A stretch of DNA of 64,000 nucleotides from Pseudomonas asgharzadehiana. GTDB taxonomy: Bacteria; Pseudomonadota; Gammaproteobacteria; Pseudomonadales; Pseudomonadaceae. The position numbers and the translations under genes were made by a program. Location of the stretch: NCBI RefSeq assembly GCF_019139815.1, contig NZ_CP077079.1, positions 5,773,001-5,837,000 of the forward strand. Direction: 5' to 3'. Positions 44,032-52,221 of the stretch are shown one piece after another (the stretch's first letter is position 1; every line of letters starts with the position of its first letter). A model generated the notes under the pieces. It saw nothing but the letters and a program-made list of their open reading frames with translations. It did no database searches and was not told where the DNA came from.

Positions 44032-46092
44032 TCAGAAATCCTTGCACAAGCGCAGGGCGTCATAGATGGCGGCGTGGGTATTACGCTGCGCCACACAGTC
44101 ACCGATGCGGAACAGCAAGTACCCCTCGCCCGCCTCGCTCAGGCACGGCTGCGGCTTGATCGCGAACAGCGCTTCGACGTCGATCTGGCCCTTGTTGCGC
44201 GAGCCTTCCTTGAGCCCGTAGTAAATGGCCTCGTCCGGACGCACGCCGTTCTCCACTACCACCTGGTCGACCACCCGTTCTTCCTTGGCACCGGTGTATT
44301 CGTTCTCCAGCACCGCCACCAGCTTGTCACCCTCGCGATAGACCTTCTCCAGCATCATGTCGCCGGTCATGATCACTTCCTTGGGGTACATGCTGCGGTA
44401 GTAGGTGGGGAACGACGTACCGCCAATGGCAACGCCCGGCTTGATGTCGTCGGTGACGATCTCCACCTGGCAGCCTTTGTCGGCCAGGAAGTCGGCCACC
44501 GACATGCCGGTGAATTCGCAGATGGTGTCGTACACCAGCACGTTCTTGCCCGGCGCGACTTTGCCGTCGAGCACGTCCCAACTGCTCACCACTAAACCTT
44601 CGGCGGCGCCCCAGTGTTCGTTCTGCTCGATAAACGGGTGCCCGCCGACCGCCAGCACGACCACGTCCGGACGCAGGTCCAGGATGGTGTCTGCATCGGC
44701 CGCCACGCCCAGGCGCAGGTCGACTTTCAAGCGCGCCAGTTCCAGCTGGAACCAGCGCGTGATGCCGGCAATCTGGTCGCGCTGCGGCGCTTTGGAAGCC
44801 GTGGTGATTTGCCCGCCGATAAATTCTTTTTTCTCCAGCAAGGTCACGTCGTGGCCACGCTCGGCGGCGACGCGCGCCGCTTCCATCCCGGCTGGGCCGG
44901 CACCGACCACCACGACTTTGCGCTTGGGCCCGGTGGATTTTTCGATGATGTGCGGCACGCCCATGTATTCACGGGAGGTCGCGGCGTTCTGGATGCACAG
45001 CACGTCCAGGCCCTGATACTGGCGGTCAATGCAGTAGTTGGCGCCGACACACTGCTTGATCTGGTCGATCTGACCCATCTTGATCTTGGCGATCAGGTGC
45101 GGGTCGGCGATGTGCGCACGGGTCATGCCGACCATGTCCACATAGCCGCCTTCCAGAATCCGCGTGGCCTGGTTCGGGTCCTTGATGTTCTGCGCGTGCA
45201 GCACCGGGACCTTGACCACTTCCTTGATGCCGGCCGCCAGGTGCAGGAACGGCTCCGGCGGGTAACTCATGTTCGGGATCACGTTGGCCAGGGTGTTGTG
45301 GGTGTCGCAACCCGAGCCCACCACACCGATGAAGTCGAGCATGCCGGTGTCGTCGTAGTACTTGGCGATCTGCTTCATGTCCTCGTGGGACAGGCCGTCC
45401 GGATGGAACTCGTCGCCGCACAGGCGCATGCCCACGCAGAAGTCATCGCCCACTTCGGCACGCACGGCCTTGAGTACTTCCAGGCCGAACTTCATGCGGC
45501 CTTCAAAGCTGCCGCCCCATTCGTCGGTACGCTTGTTGACCCGCGGGCTCCAGAACTGGTCGATCATGTGCTGGTGCACCGCGGACAGTTCCACACCGTC
45601 CAGGCCGCCGGCCTTGGCCCGGCGCGCAGCCTGGGCGTAGTTGCTGATCACGCGCCAGATCTCTTCCGGCTCGATGGTCTTGCAGGTAGCGCGGTGCACC
45701 GGCTCGCGCACGCCGGACGGCGACATCAGGGTCGGCCAGTTGAAGCCGTCCCAACGCGAGCGACGGCCCATGTGGGTAATCTGGATCATGATCTTGGCGC
45801 CATGCTTGTGCATGGCGTCGGCCAGGTTCTGGAAGTGCGGGATGATGCGGTCGGTGGACAGGTTCACCGAGCTCCACCATTCCTGGGGGCTGTCGATGGC
45901 CACCACCGAGGAGCCGCCGCAGATCGCCAGGCCGATACCGCCCTTGGCTTTCTCTTCGTAGTACTTCACGTAGCGGTCAGTGGTCATGCCGCCGTCGGTG
46001 GCATACACCTCGGCATGGGCAGTACTGAGTACGCGGTTGCGGATAGTCAGTTTGCCGATCTGGATCGGCTGGAACATTGCTTCGAAAGCCAT
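44032..46092 (-). CDS. dgcA: Dimethylglycine demethylase subunit DgcA
   Basis: DgcA demethylates dimethylglycine to sarcosine. The 686-residue protein has an FMN-binding TIM barrel of the old yellow enzyme/TMADH type (about 1-370, ITHMGRRS at 105-112), then FAD/NAD domains with VVVVGAGPAGMEAARVAAERG-like sequence (about 393-413). In the TMADH iron-sulfur motif Cx2Cx2Cx11C, Cys348, Cys354 and Cys366 are present but position 351 is Ala. AGGAC precedes the ATG. It follows the DUF5943 gene by 15 bp. Confidence 0.95.
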   Translation of the reverse strand: MAFEAMFQPIQIGKLTIRNRVLSTAHAEVYATDGGMTTDRYVKYYEEKAKGGIGLAICGGSSVVAIDSPQEWWSSVNLSTDRIIPHFQNLADAMHKHGAKIMIQITHMGRRSRWDGFNWPTLMSPSGVREPVHRATCKTIEPEEIWRVISNYAQAARRAKAGGLDGVELSAVHQHMIDQFWSPRVNKRTDEWGGSFEGRMKFGLEVLKAVRAEVGDDFCVGMRLCGDEFHPDGLSHEDMKQIAKYYDDTGMLDFIGVVGSGCDTHNTLANVIPNMSYPPEPFLHLAAGIKEVVKVPVLHAQNIKDPNQATRILEGGYVDMVGMTRAHIADPHLIAKIKMGQIDQIKQCVGANYCIDRQYQGLDVLCIQNAATSREYMGVPHIIEKSTGPKRKVVVVGAGPAGMEAARVAAERGHDVTLLEKKEFIGGQITTASKAPQRDQIAGITRWFQLELARLKVDLRLGVAADADTILDLRPDVVVLAVGGHPFIEQNEHWGAAEGLVVSSWDVLDGKVAPGKNVLVYDTICEFTGMSVADFLADKGCQVEIVTDDIKPGVAIGGTSFPTYYRSMYPKEVIMTGDMMLEKVYREGDKLVAVLENEYTGAKEERVVDQVVVENGVRPDEAIYYGLKEGSRNKGQIDVEALFAIKPQPCLSEAGEGYLLFRIGDCVAQRNTHAAIYDALRLCKDF

Positions 46093-46107
46093 GGCACGGT
46101 CCTCGGC

Positions 46108-46638
46108 TTACAACGGCTTGACGGTGAACAAACCAGAATCAAAGCCCTCTTCGGAGCCTCCGTAGACTTGTTCGGCGACGGTGCGGATCTTGCTGCCACG
46201 GGCTTCCAGGATCTGGTCCATGGCACCGGCAAACCAGCCGGTGAACATGTAGTCGACCTTGCGCCCGACCTTGCCGTACACATAGACGAATGCCGAGTGC
46301 TCAAGCGTGACGCTGGCGGTGCCTTTGTCGAGGTCGATGTCCTGGATCTTGAACAGGCCCCAGCCGCGTTGCGACAGGCGCTTCATGTAGTGCTCGAACA
46401 CCGCGACGCCTTCCAGGCCGTGGCACTCGGCTTCTTTTTCACACCAGTGCCAGGCGGACTTGTAGCCGGCCTTGTAGAGAATCTCGGCGTAGGCGTCGGC
46501 GCCCAGTACTTCTTCGATGCCCATGTGGTTGTTGACGAAGAAATGGCGCGGCACGTACAGCATCGGCAGGGCGTCGGAGGTCCAGACACCGGTTTCGCTG
46601 TCGACTTCGATTGGCAATTGCGGGGCGATCTTGGCCAT
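46108..46638 (-). CDS. DUF5943 protein, 4-vinyl-reductase-like
   Basis: The 176-residue protein (MAKIAPQLPIEVDSETGVWT) resembles the 4VR small-molecule-binding fold, with GYKSAWHWCEKEAECHG (about 60-76) and SAFVYVYGKVGRKVDYMFTGW in the core. It is conserved in the dgcAB gene group of Pseudomonas (the PA5397 position) but has no defined role; a sensor or assembly role is possible. GGAG lies upstream of the ATG. Confidence 0.82.
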   Translation of the reverse strand: MAKIAPQLPIEVDSETGVWTSDALPMLYVPRHFFVNNHMGIEEVLGADAYAEILYKAGYKSAWHWCEKEAECHGLEGVAVFEHYMKRLSQRGWGLFKIQDIDLDKGTASVTLEHSAFVYVYGKVGRKVDYMFTGWFAGAMDQILEARGSKIRTVAEQVYGGSEEGFDSGLFTVKPL

Positions 46639-46716
46639 GGAAACTTAACTCCAGAAAATTCGTTTTGATGCCCGCCGCGCGAATGGCGACGGGTGAAGGA
46701 TCAAGCGAGCGGTGGC

Positions 46717-47694
46717 TTATTCGCCCCAGACGTCCTTTAGGACGTTCACCCAGTTCTCGCCCATGATCTTGCGCACCACGCGCTCAGGATGGCCGCGCTT
46801 GAGCAGGGTCTCGGTGAGGTTGGGGAACTCGCCCACGGTGCGGATGCCCAGCGGGTTGATGATCTTGCCGAAGCTGGTCAGGCGGCGGGCGTAGCCCTTG
46901 TCATGGGTGAGCATTTCGAAGAAATCCTGGCCATGGCCCTGGGTGAAGTCGGTGCCGATGCCGATGGCGTCTTCGCCGACGATGTTCATGGTGTATTCAA
47001 TGGCTTCGGCGTAGTCGTCGATGGTCGAATCGATGCCCTTGGCCAGGAACGGCGCGAACATGGTCACACCGACAAAACCGCCATGGTCGGCAATGAACTT
47101 GAGTTCTTCATCGGACTTGTTACGCGGGTGCTCTTTAAGGCCCGACGGCAGGCAGTGGGAGTAGCACACCGGTTTTTTCGATTCGAGGATGACTTCTTCG
47201 CTGGTCTTGGAACCCACGTGGGACAGGTCGCACATGATGCCGACGCGGTTCATCTCGCCAACGATCTCACGCCCGAAGCCCGACAGGCCGCCGTCACGCT
47301 CATAGCAGCCGGTGCCCACCAGGTTCTGGGTGTTGTAGCACATCTGCACCACACCGACGCCGAGCTGCTTGAAGATCTCGACGTAGCCGAGCTGGTCTTC
47401 AAACGCGTGGGCATTCTGGAAACCGAAAATAATGCCGGTCTTGCCCTGCTCTTTGGCGCGACGGATGTCGGCGGTGGTTTTCACCGGGATCACCAGGTCG
47501 CTGTTCTCGCGGATCAGGGTCTGGCTGGCGACGATGTTATTGATCGTGGCCTGGAAGCCTTCCCACACCGACACGGTGCAGTTGGCGGCGGTGAGGCCGC
47601 CTTTGCGCATGTCCTCGAACAGGTCGCGATTCCACTTGGCAATAATCAGCCCGTCGATAACGATGCTGTCGGCGTGCAACTCGGCTGGGCTCAT
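46717..47694 (-). CDS. Membrane-dipeptidase (M19)-like protein of the dgc operon
   Basis: The 325-residue protein matches the renal dipeptidase M19 family: LGVGVVQMCYNTQNLVGTGC (about 118-137), CDLSHVG (about 160-166), CYSHC and a late GIGTDFTQGHG. The first metal site, H-x-D after the opening beta strand, is not seen: VIDGLIIAKWNRD occupies that place. It is the first gene of the dgc operon and corresponds to the PA5396 position. The start at 47694 is used, since the frame back to 47826 enters the control region. Confidence 0.85.
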   Translation of the reverse strand: MSPAELHADSIVIDGLIIAKWNRDLFEDMRKGGLTAANCTVSVWEGFQATINNIVASQTLIRENSDLVIPVKTTADIRRAKEQGKTGIIFGFQNAHAFEDQLGYVEIFKQLGVGVVQMCYNTQNLVGTGCYERDGGLSGFGREIVGEMNRVGIMCDLSHVGSKTSEEVILESKKPVCYSHCLPSGLKEHPRNKSDEELKFIADHGGFVGVTMFAPFLAKGIDSTIDDYAEAIEYTMNIVGEDAIGIGTDFTQGHGQDFFEMLTHDKGYARRLTSFGKIINPLGIRTVGEFPNLTETLLKRGHPERVVRKIMGENWVNVLKDVWGE

Positions 47695-47761
47695 CAGGCG
47701 TCCCCTTATTGGCGATTCATGCGCCGAATCGTCTGCCGGCGCTTTGGGGCCAGCATATGCC

Positions 47762-47805
47762 CAGGGGCCGACCGAGCCGGGTGCAAAAACGACAGGGGAA
47801 TTGCC
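47762..47805. promoter_or_regulatory. Phased CGAC direct repeats upstream of the dgc operon
   Basis: CGAC cores lie at 47769-47772 and 47790-47793, exactly 21 bp apart, in GGGGCCGACCGAGCC and CAAAAACGACAGGGG. Another CGAC is at 47821. The geometry matches the cbcX and gbcAB sites. Likely binder GbdR by inference. Confidence 0.45.
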
Positions 47806-47913
47806 GAAAGCGTCAATCCGCGACAAAGGGTGTTAAGAGGTGTCTGACTAGCGGCTGTTATTTGTCTTACGCTTGAGCCAGAATTCGGCCATTACCTGAT
47901 ATGAGACGGCGCA

Positions 47914-48315
47914 ATGAAATCGATTTTCCTGGCTTTGGCACTCATCGCAACCGGCGTCCACGCGGCCGAAGACACCGACAGCACGCCGTGCGATGGCATC
48001 GAAAACGACAAACAAACCCTGGAATGCGCCTCCTACAACAAAACCACCGCTGAACAGTTGTTAAAAGACAACTATCAGGGCCTGCTCGAACGCATGGCTT
48101 CGACCTACGGCAGCGACAAGACCAAGCTGGCGGACATTACCGCTCGTCTGAAGGACGCCCAGCAGAAGTGGGAAAAACTGCGTGACGCCGATTGCGCCGT
48201 GGACACCTTCCCGGCGGTGACCGGCACCAAGGCGTATGCGATTGCGCAAAATGATTGCCTGGCGCGCATGAGCGATGAGCGGTCGGAGTTTTTGGAGTCG
48301 ATTGGGCAGGAATAA
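47914..48315 (+). CDS. LprI-like lysozyme-inhibitor family protein (DUF1311)
   Basis: The 133-residue protein has a signal peptide (1-18, ALIATGVHAAE) and the DUF1311 body with cysteines at about 26, 37, 95 and 112 that can form disulfides (DCAVDTFPAVTGTKAYAIAQNDCLARM). The family includes the M. tuberculosis lysozyme inhibitor LprI. It is divergent from the dgc operon and transcribed alone. Confidence 0.82.
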   Translation: MKSIFLALALIATGVHAAEDTDSTPCDGIENDKQTLECASYNKTTAEQLLKDNYQGLLERMASTYGSDKTKLADITARLKDAQQKWEKLRDADCAVDTFPAVTGTKAYAIAQNDCLARMSDERSEFLESIGQE

Positions 48316-48356
48316 GCGACAATCCCTGCCACTTTTAATCTGAACCAAGGCCATTC

Positions 48357-48773
48357 ATGAGCATCTGCGGTATCGAAATCAAAGGCAGCGAAGCCATCAT
48401 CGCCGTCGCCTCGCTGGACAACCAGGCGCTGACCCATGTCGCCCTGGCCACCAAGAAAATCGCGCTGGAAGATGACGACGAAGCGGCCAACGTCAAAGCC
48501 TTTGCCGCCCAGGTGAAGGCCTTTGTGCAGGCCAACGCCATCACTCGCATCGCGATCAAGAAGCGCAGCAAGAAAGGCGAATTCGCCGGCGGGCCGACCA
48601 CGTTCAAGATTGAAGGCGTGTTTCAGCTGCTGGAGGCGGTCGAGGTGACGCTGCTGTCGCCGCAGACGATCAATGCGCAGAACAAGAAGCACGGTTTTGA
48701 ACTGCCGGCGACGCTGAACAAGTATCAGCATGAGGCTTATAAAGCAGCCTGTTCGGTACTGATGAAAAAGTAA
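48357..48773 (+). CDS. DUF3010 family protein
   Basis: The 138-residue cytosolic protein opens SICGIEIKGSEAIIAVASLD and has IAIKKRSKKGEFAGGPTTFK near 65-85, the DUF3010 signature with an RNase H-like strand order. No function is known. It is 41 bp after the LprI-like gene and converges on the ATPase gene. Confidence 0.82.
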   Translation: MSICGIEIKGSEAIIAVASLDNQALTHVALATKKIALEDDDEAANVKAFAAQVKAFVQANAITRIAIKKRSKKGEFAGGPTTFKIEGVFQLLEAVEVTLLSPQTINAQNKKHGFELPATLNKYQHEAYKAACSVLMKK

Positions 48774-48807
48774 GCCACACCACAGTCAGACCCGGTTCAC
48801 ATTGGAT

Positions 48808-49998
48808 TCAGGTTGTTTTCAGTTGGGGTGTAGGGCGCTTGTACAGCAGCCAATCCCCGAACGCCTTGTCTTCCAGCGCATAGCCGCCCCGGCTCGACTT
48901 CCATACCAATTCCTTGTCACGCAAGGCATCGATACAGGCCTGAATAGTCTGGGTACCCGGCACCACATCGCTGCCCATATCCTCCAGTGCCTTGCTGACC
49001 GCCGTAATGGTGCTGTCGGTAAACGGCGCAAAGGGTTGATTGCCGTGCAAGCGCTCCACCATCACCTGCAGCACTGCACGCTGCGGGATGGTCAGCGCGT
49101 TCCAGGCGCTTTCGAATTCGGTCCATACACCGGCGCGCAGCAATTCGGCGCGGCTGTGCAGCAATTCGCCCAGATTGCTCGCCTCGCCCAACTCCAAGGC
49201 GACCTCGCCGATGATGGTGCGCAGCATCTCGGGGCGGCGGCCGACCAGCTCGAAGGCGTCGTCGATATCCGCCGCCTTGAACTGGTTGGTCGTGGCCAGG
49301 TGGGCATTAAGGTGCGCGGTGTAGGCTTGGGTGAACGCTTTGCCCAGCAGCGGAAACGGCGTGATGCTGGAGCCAAAGAACGGCTGGCTTTTGCCCAGGA
49401 CCAGATGGGCCAGCTTGTCGCGGTTGGAGCCGGTGAACACCAGGTGCAAGCCACTGCCGTCCTCGTCACGGCCTTGGTTGAGCTGATCCCGGGCGGCCTT
49501 GAGCGCGAACATCGCGTTGATTCCCGAATCGCTGCTTAACGCGTGCTGCGCTTCGTCAATCACCAGCACCACGGGTTTTTCGGCAGCGCTGTGCAGCAAC
49601 TCCAAGGCCTGGGTCAACGTCGCGCCGACGGGCAATTGGGGCTTGCTGAAGTCCCAGGACAAGGTACGCAGAAAGCTCAGTTTCTCGATGCCAATGTTCT
49701 TGGCCAGTTTGCGAATGCCTTTTTCATAGGGCACCAGGGCGGCGGCAATAGCACTGGCGATCAACTCCGCCGGGTCTTTGTCTTTGTCGGCCCACAGGTC
49801 GACGTACACGGCAAGCCAACCTCGCAGCTGACACTCAGGGATCAGATCCTCGCGCAAAAATGTACTTTTGCCGGTGCGACGCGGCGCCGCAAGGAACAGC
49901 CCGGAGGTGAAATCCTGAATACCGGCGCCCACCAGACCATCGGCAATGCTGCTTGCCAGGGCGGGACGGCGGAACACAAAACCGCTGTGCTTGGACAT
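48808..49998 (-). CDS. Orphan AAA/STAND-like ATPase with winged-helix C-terminus
   Basis: The 396-residue protein has Walker A APRRTGKST (38-46), Walker B VVLVIDEAQ (143-151) and a sensor-like TGSNRD (189-194). The C-terminal third (about 270-390, ALTIPQRAVLQVMVERL to SSRGGYALEDKAFGDWLL) reads like a winged helix. This is the ORC/Cdc6-like 'MNS' type build seen in archaeal-type ATPases. No partner gene is adjacent. The upstream 57-bp palindrome and its AT-rich promoter suggest tight or self control. Function unknown; transfer as a single gene is possible. Confidence 0.8.
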   Translation of the reverse strand: MSKHSGFVFRRPALASSIADGLVGAGIQDFTSGLFLAAPRRTGKSTFLREDLIPECQLRGWLAVYVDLWADKDKDPAELIASAIAAALVPYEKGIRKLAKNIGIEKLSFLRTLSWDFSKPQLPVGATLTQALELLHSAAEKPVVLVIDEAQHALSSDSGINAMFALKAARDQLNQGRDEDGSGLHLVFTGSNRDKLAHLVLGKSQPFFGSSITPFPLLGKAFTQAYTAHLNAHLATTNQFKAADIDDAFELVGRRPEMLRTIIGEVALELGEASNLGELLHSRAELLRAGVWTEFESAWNALTIPQRAVLQVMVERLHGNQPFAPFTDSTITAVSKALEDMGSDVVPGTQTIQACIDALRDKELVWKSSRGGYALEDKAFGDWLLYKRPTPQLKTT

Positions 49999-50002
49999 GG
50001 CT

Positions 50003-50059
50003 TTATACTCAATTATTCAAAACGCTATAAATTATAGCGCTGAGTATAATTGACTATAA
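50003..50059. promoter_or_regulatory. 57-bp concentric palindrome before the ATPase gene
   Basis: Outer arms TTATACTCAATTAT (50003-50016) and ATAATTGACTATAA (50046-50059) are inverted copies (13 of 14). The core CGCTATAAATTATAGCG (50023-50039) is itself a palindrome. Both are centred on base 50031. It starts 4 bp before the ATPase ATG and contains TATAAT-type boxes in minus-strand orientation. Very AT-rich compared with flanks. Confidence 0.8.
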
Positions 50060-50066
50060 TCGCCCG

Positions 50067-51011
50067 TCAAACCACCTCCCGTCGCCGATCCTCCCGTGGG
50101 CATTTGGCAAACCGCGCTCGGTAACTGCGCGTGAAATACGACGGCGACTCAAACCCACAGGCAATACTCACTTCCAGCACACTCAGGTCACTTTGGCGCA
50201 GCAGTTGCCGGGCTTTTTCCAGGCGCAGGCCCAAGTAGAAGTTGCTCGGCGTATCGTTCAGATGCAGACGGAACAAGCGCTCCAACTGGCGCCGGGTAAC
50301 CTTGATCGCTTCAGCCAGCGCCAGCGTGCTCAGCGGCGGTTCGGTGTGCTGTTCCATTTCTCCGATCACCTGCACCAGTTTTTTGTTGTTGATGCCGTAG
50401 CGCGTGGCGATCTGCATGCGCTGATGGTCTTTGCGCGGGCGGATACGGCCGAGCACGAATTGCTCGGACACTTGAATGGCCAACTCCGAACCGTGGGCCT
50501 GGGCGATCAGGTCGAGCATCAGGTCGATGGACGCGGTGCCGCCGGCGCAGGTGATGCGACGACGGTCGATCTCGAACAGCTCCTGGGTCACCGTCAGCTG
50601 TGGATAAGACTCCTTGAACGCATCGATGGCTTCCCAGTGCAGGGTCAGCCGATGGCCGTCGAGCAGGCCCGCTTCGGCGAGCACGCAGGCGCCGGTGTCG
50701 ATGGCGCCGAGGGTCACACCGTCATGGTCGAGGCGGCGCAGCCAATGTTCCAGCGCGGGGGTGGCGAACTGCAGCGGTTCGAAACCCGCCACCACCAGTA
50801 AGGTCGCGCCTTTTTTCAGCGGCTCCAACGCCGCGTCGGCGTTGACCGACATGCCATTGCTCGCCAGCACCGCGCCGCCGTCGGCGCTCAACACATGCCA
50901 GCGGTACAGCTCGCCGCGAAAACGGTTGGCCACCCGCAGCGGTTCCAGCGCGGAAATAAACCCGATGGCCGAGAACCCCGGCATCAGCAGAAAGTAGAAA
51001 TCCTGGGACAT
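50067..51011 (-). CDS. cdhR: Carnitine-responsive regulator CdhR
   Basis: The 314-residue protein has an N-terminal GATase1/DJ-1-like domain (FLLMPGFSAIGFISALEPLR, about 6-25) and a C-terminal AraC helix-turn-helix pair (about 215-305, EAIKVTRRQLERLFRLHLN and CGFESPSYFTRSYRARF). CdhR activates carnitine catabolism in P. aeruginosa, and the gene here is divergent from caiX-cdhCAB, the same arrangement. A start at 51011 is preferred over 51074. Confidence 0.92.
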   Translation of the reverse strand: MSQDFYFLLMPGFSAIGFISALEPLRVANRFRGELYRWHVLSADGGAVLASNGMSVNADAALEPLKKGATLLVVAGFEPLQFATPALEHWLRRLDHDGVTLGAIDTGACVLAEAGLLDGHRLTLHWEAIDAFKESYPQLTVTQELFEIDRRRITCAGGTASIDLMLDLIAQAHGSELAIQVSEQFVLGRIRPRKDHQRMQIATRYGINNKKLVQVIGEMEQHTEPPLSTLALAEAIKVTRRQLERLFRLHLNDTPSNFYLGLRLEKARQLLRQSDLSVLEVSIACGFESPSYFTRSYRARFAKCPREDRRREVV

Positions 51012-51076
51012 GGTGGCGCTCTCGTCATACGGGCAGCGTGGCACTGTGATACTCCCGTTCACCCGCGGATTCAAGG

Positions 51077-51117
51077 GGACAGGTCGCTCCAGTGCAAGAG
51101 CCGGTCGCCGCCGTGCG
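51077..51117. promoter_or_regulatory. 21-bp-phased direct repeats between cdhR and caiX
   Basis: GGTCGCTCCAGTGC (51082-51095) and GGTCGCCGCCGTGC (51103-51116) match at 11 of 14 positions and are exactly 21 bp apart. On the minus strand these read CACTGGAGCGACC and CACGGCGGCGACC, very like ACTGGATACGACC upstream of cbcX. Probable tandem site for CdhR or GbdR. Confidence 0.6.
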
Positions 51118-51204
51118 TTTTGTCGGCTGCGAAGGTACGTAACTTGGCCTCACGGCGCACAAAGACGCCGGACCCCACAATAACGACCTGCCGAGGGCCC
51201 CACC

Positions 51205-52149
51205 ATGAACCGACTGATCCGCCGCTGCGTGCTCGCACTCAGCGCCAGCGCCATCTTGAGCACCAGCGTATTCGCCGCCGACGCGCAATCCTGCCGGAAT
51301 GTGCGCATGGGCGTGGTGAACTGGACCGACGTCATCGCCACCAGCGCCATGACCCAAGTGTTGCTCGACGGCCTCGGCTACCAGACCAAACAGACCAGCG
51401 CCTCCCAGCAAATCATCTTCGCCGGCATCCGCGACCAGCGCCTGGACCTGTTCCTGGGCTACTGGAACCCGCTGATGACCCAGACCATCAGCCCCTTCGT
51501 CGATGCCAAGCAGGTCAAGGTTCTCGACAAACCCAGCCTGCAAGACGCCCGCGCCACCCTCGCCGTGCCCACGTACCTGGCCGACAAGGGCCTGAAGACC
51601 TTCGCCGACATCGCCAGCTTCGAGAAAGAACTGGGCGGCAAGATCTATGGTATCGAGCCAGGTTCGGGCGCCAATACGCAGATCAAGGCGATGATTGCCA
51701 AGAACCAGTTCGGCCTGGGCAAGTTCCAGCTGGTGGAGTCCAGCGAAGCCGGCATGCTCGCTGCCGTGGACCGCGCCGTGCGCCGCAAGGAAGCCGTGGT
51801 GTTCTTCGGCTGGGCGCCGCACCCGATGAACGTCAACGTCGCGATGACCTACCTCAGCGGCAGCGAAGACGCCCTGGGCCCGAACGAAGGCATGGCCACC
51901 GTCTGGACCGTAACATCGCCCACCTACGCCGAACAGTGCCCCAACGTACATAAGCTGCTGACCAACCTGACCTTCACCGCCGCCGACGAGAGCCGGATGA
52001 TGCAGCCGCTGCTGGATCACAAAGATGCCCTGGAATCCGCCAGGCAGTGGCTCAAGGAGCACCCGCAAGACCAGGCGCGCTGGCTGGAAGGCGTGACCAC
52101 CTTCGATGGCAAACCGGCCGCGGCAAACCTGCAATTGACCCGCCAATAA
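51205..52149 (+). CDS. caiX: Carnitine-binding periplasmic protein CaiX
   Basis: The 314-residue ABC substrate-binding protein has a signal peptide (about 1-24, ending SVFAADA) and the choline/betaine OpuAC-type fold (VVNWTDVIATSAMTQVLLDG; FFGWAPHPMNVNV near 200). It delivers carnitine to the CbcWV core transporter, encoded at 59.6-61.6 kb, rather than to its own permease, as known for P. aeruginosa. No permease genes are adjacent. It is the first gene of the caiX-cdhC-cdhA-cdhB set. Confidence 0.93.
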   Translation: MNRLIRRCVLALSASAILSTSVFAADAQSCRNVRMGVVNWTDVIATSAMTQVLLDGLGYQTKQTSASQQIIFAGIRDQRLDLFLGYWNPLMTQTISPFVDAKQVKVLDKPSLQDARATLAVPTYLADKGLKTFADIASFEKELGGKIYGIEPGSGANTQIKAMIAKNQFGLGKFQLVESSEAGMLAAVDRAVRRKEAVVFFGWAPHPMNVNVAMTYLSGSEDALGPNEGMATVWTVTSPTYAEQCPNVHKLLTNLTFTAADESRMMQPLLDHKDALESARQWLKEHPQDQARWLEGVTTFDGKPAAANLQLTRQ

Positions 52150-52221
52150 CCCTTTTGAATCACCGCTTCGCAGCCTAGTACGGCTGCGAACGGCACCACC
52201 ACGCCTGTAAGGAACCGACTC

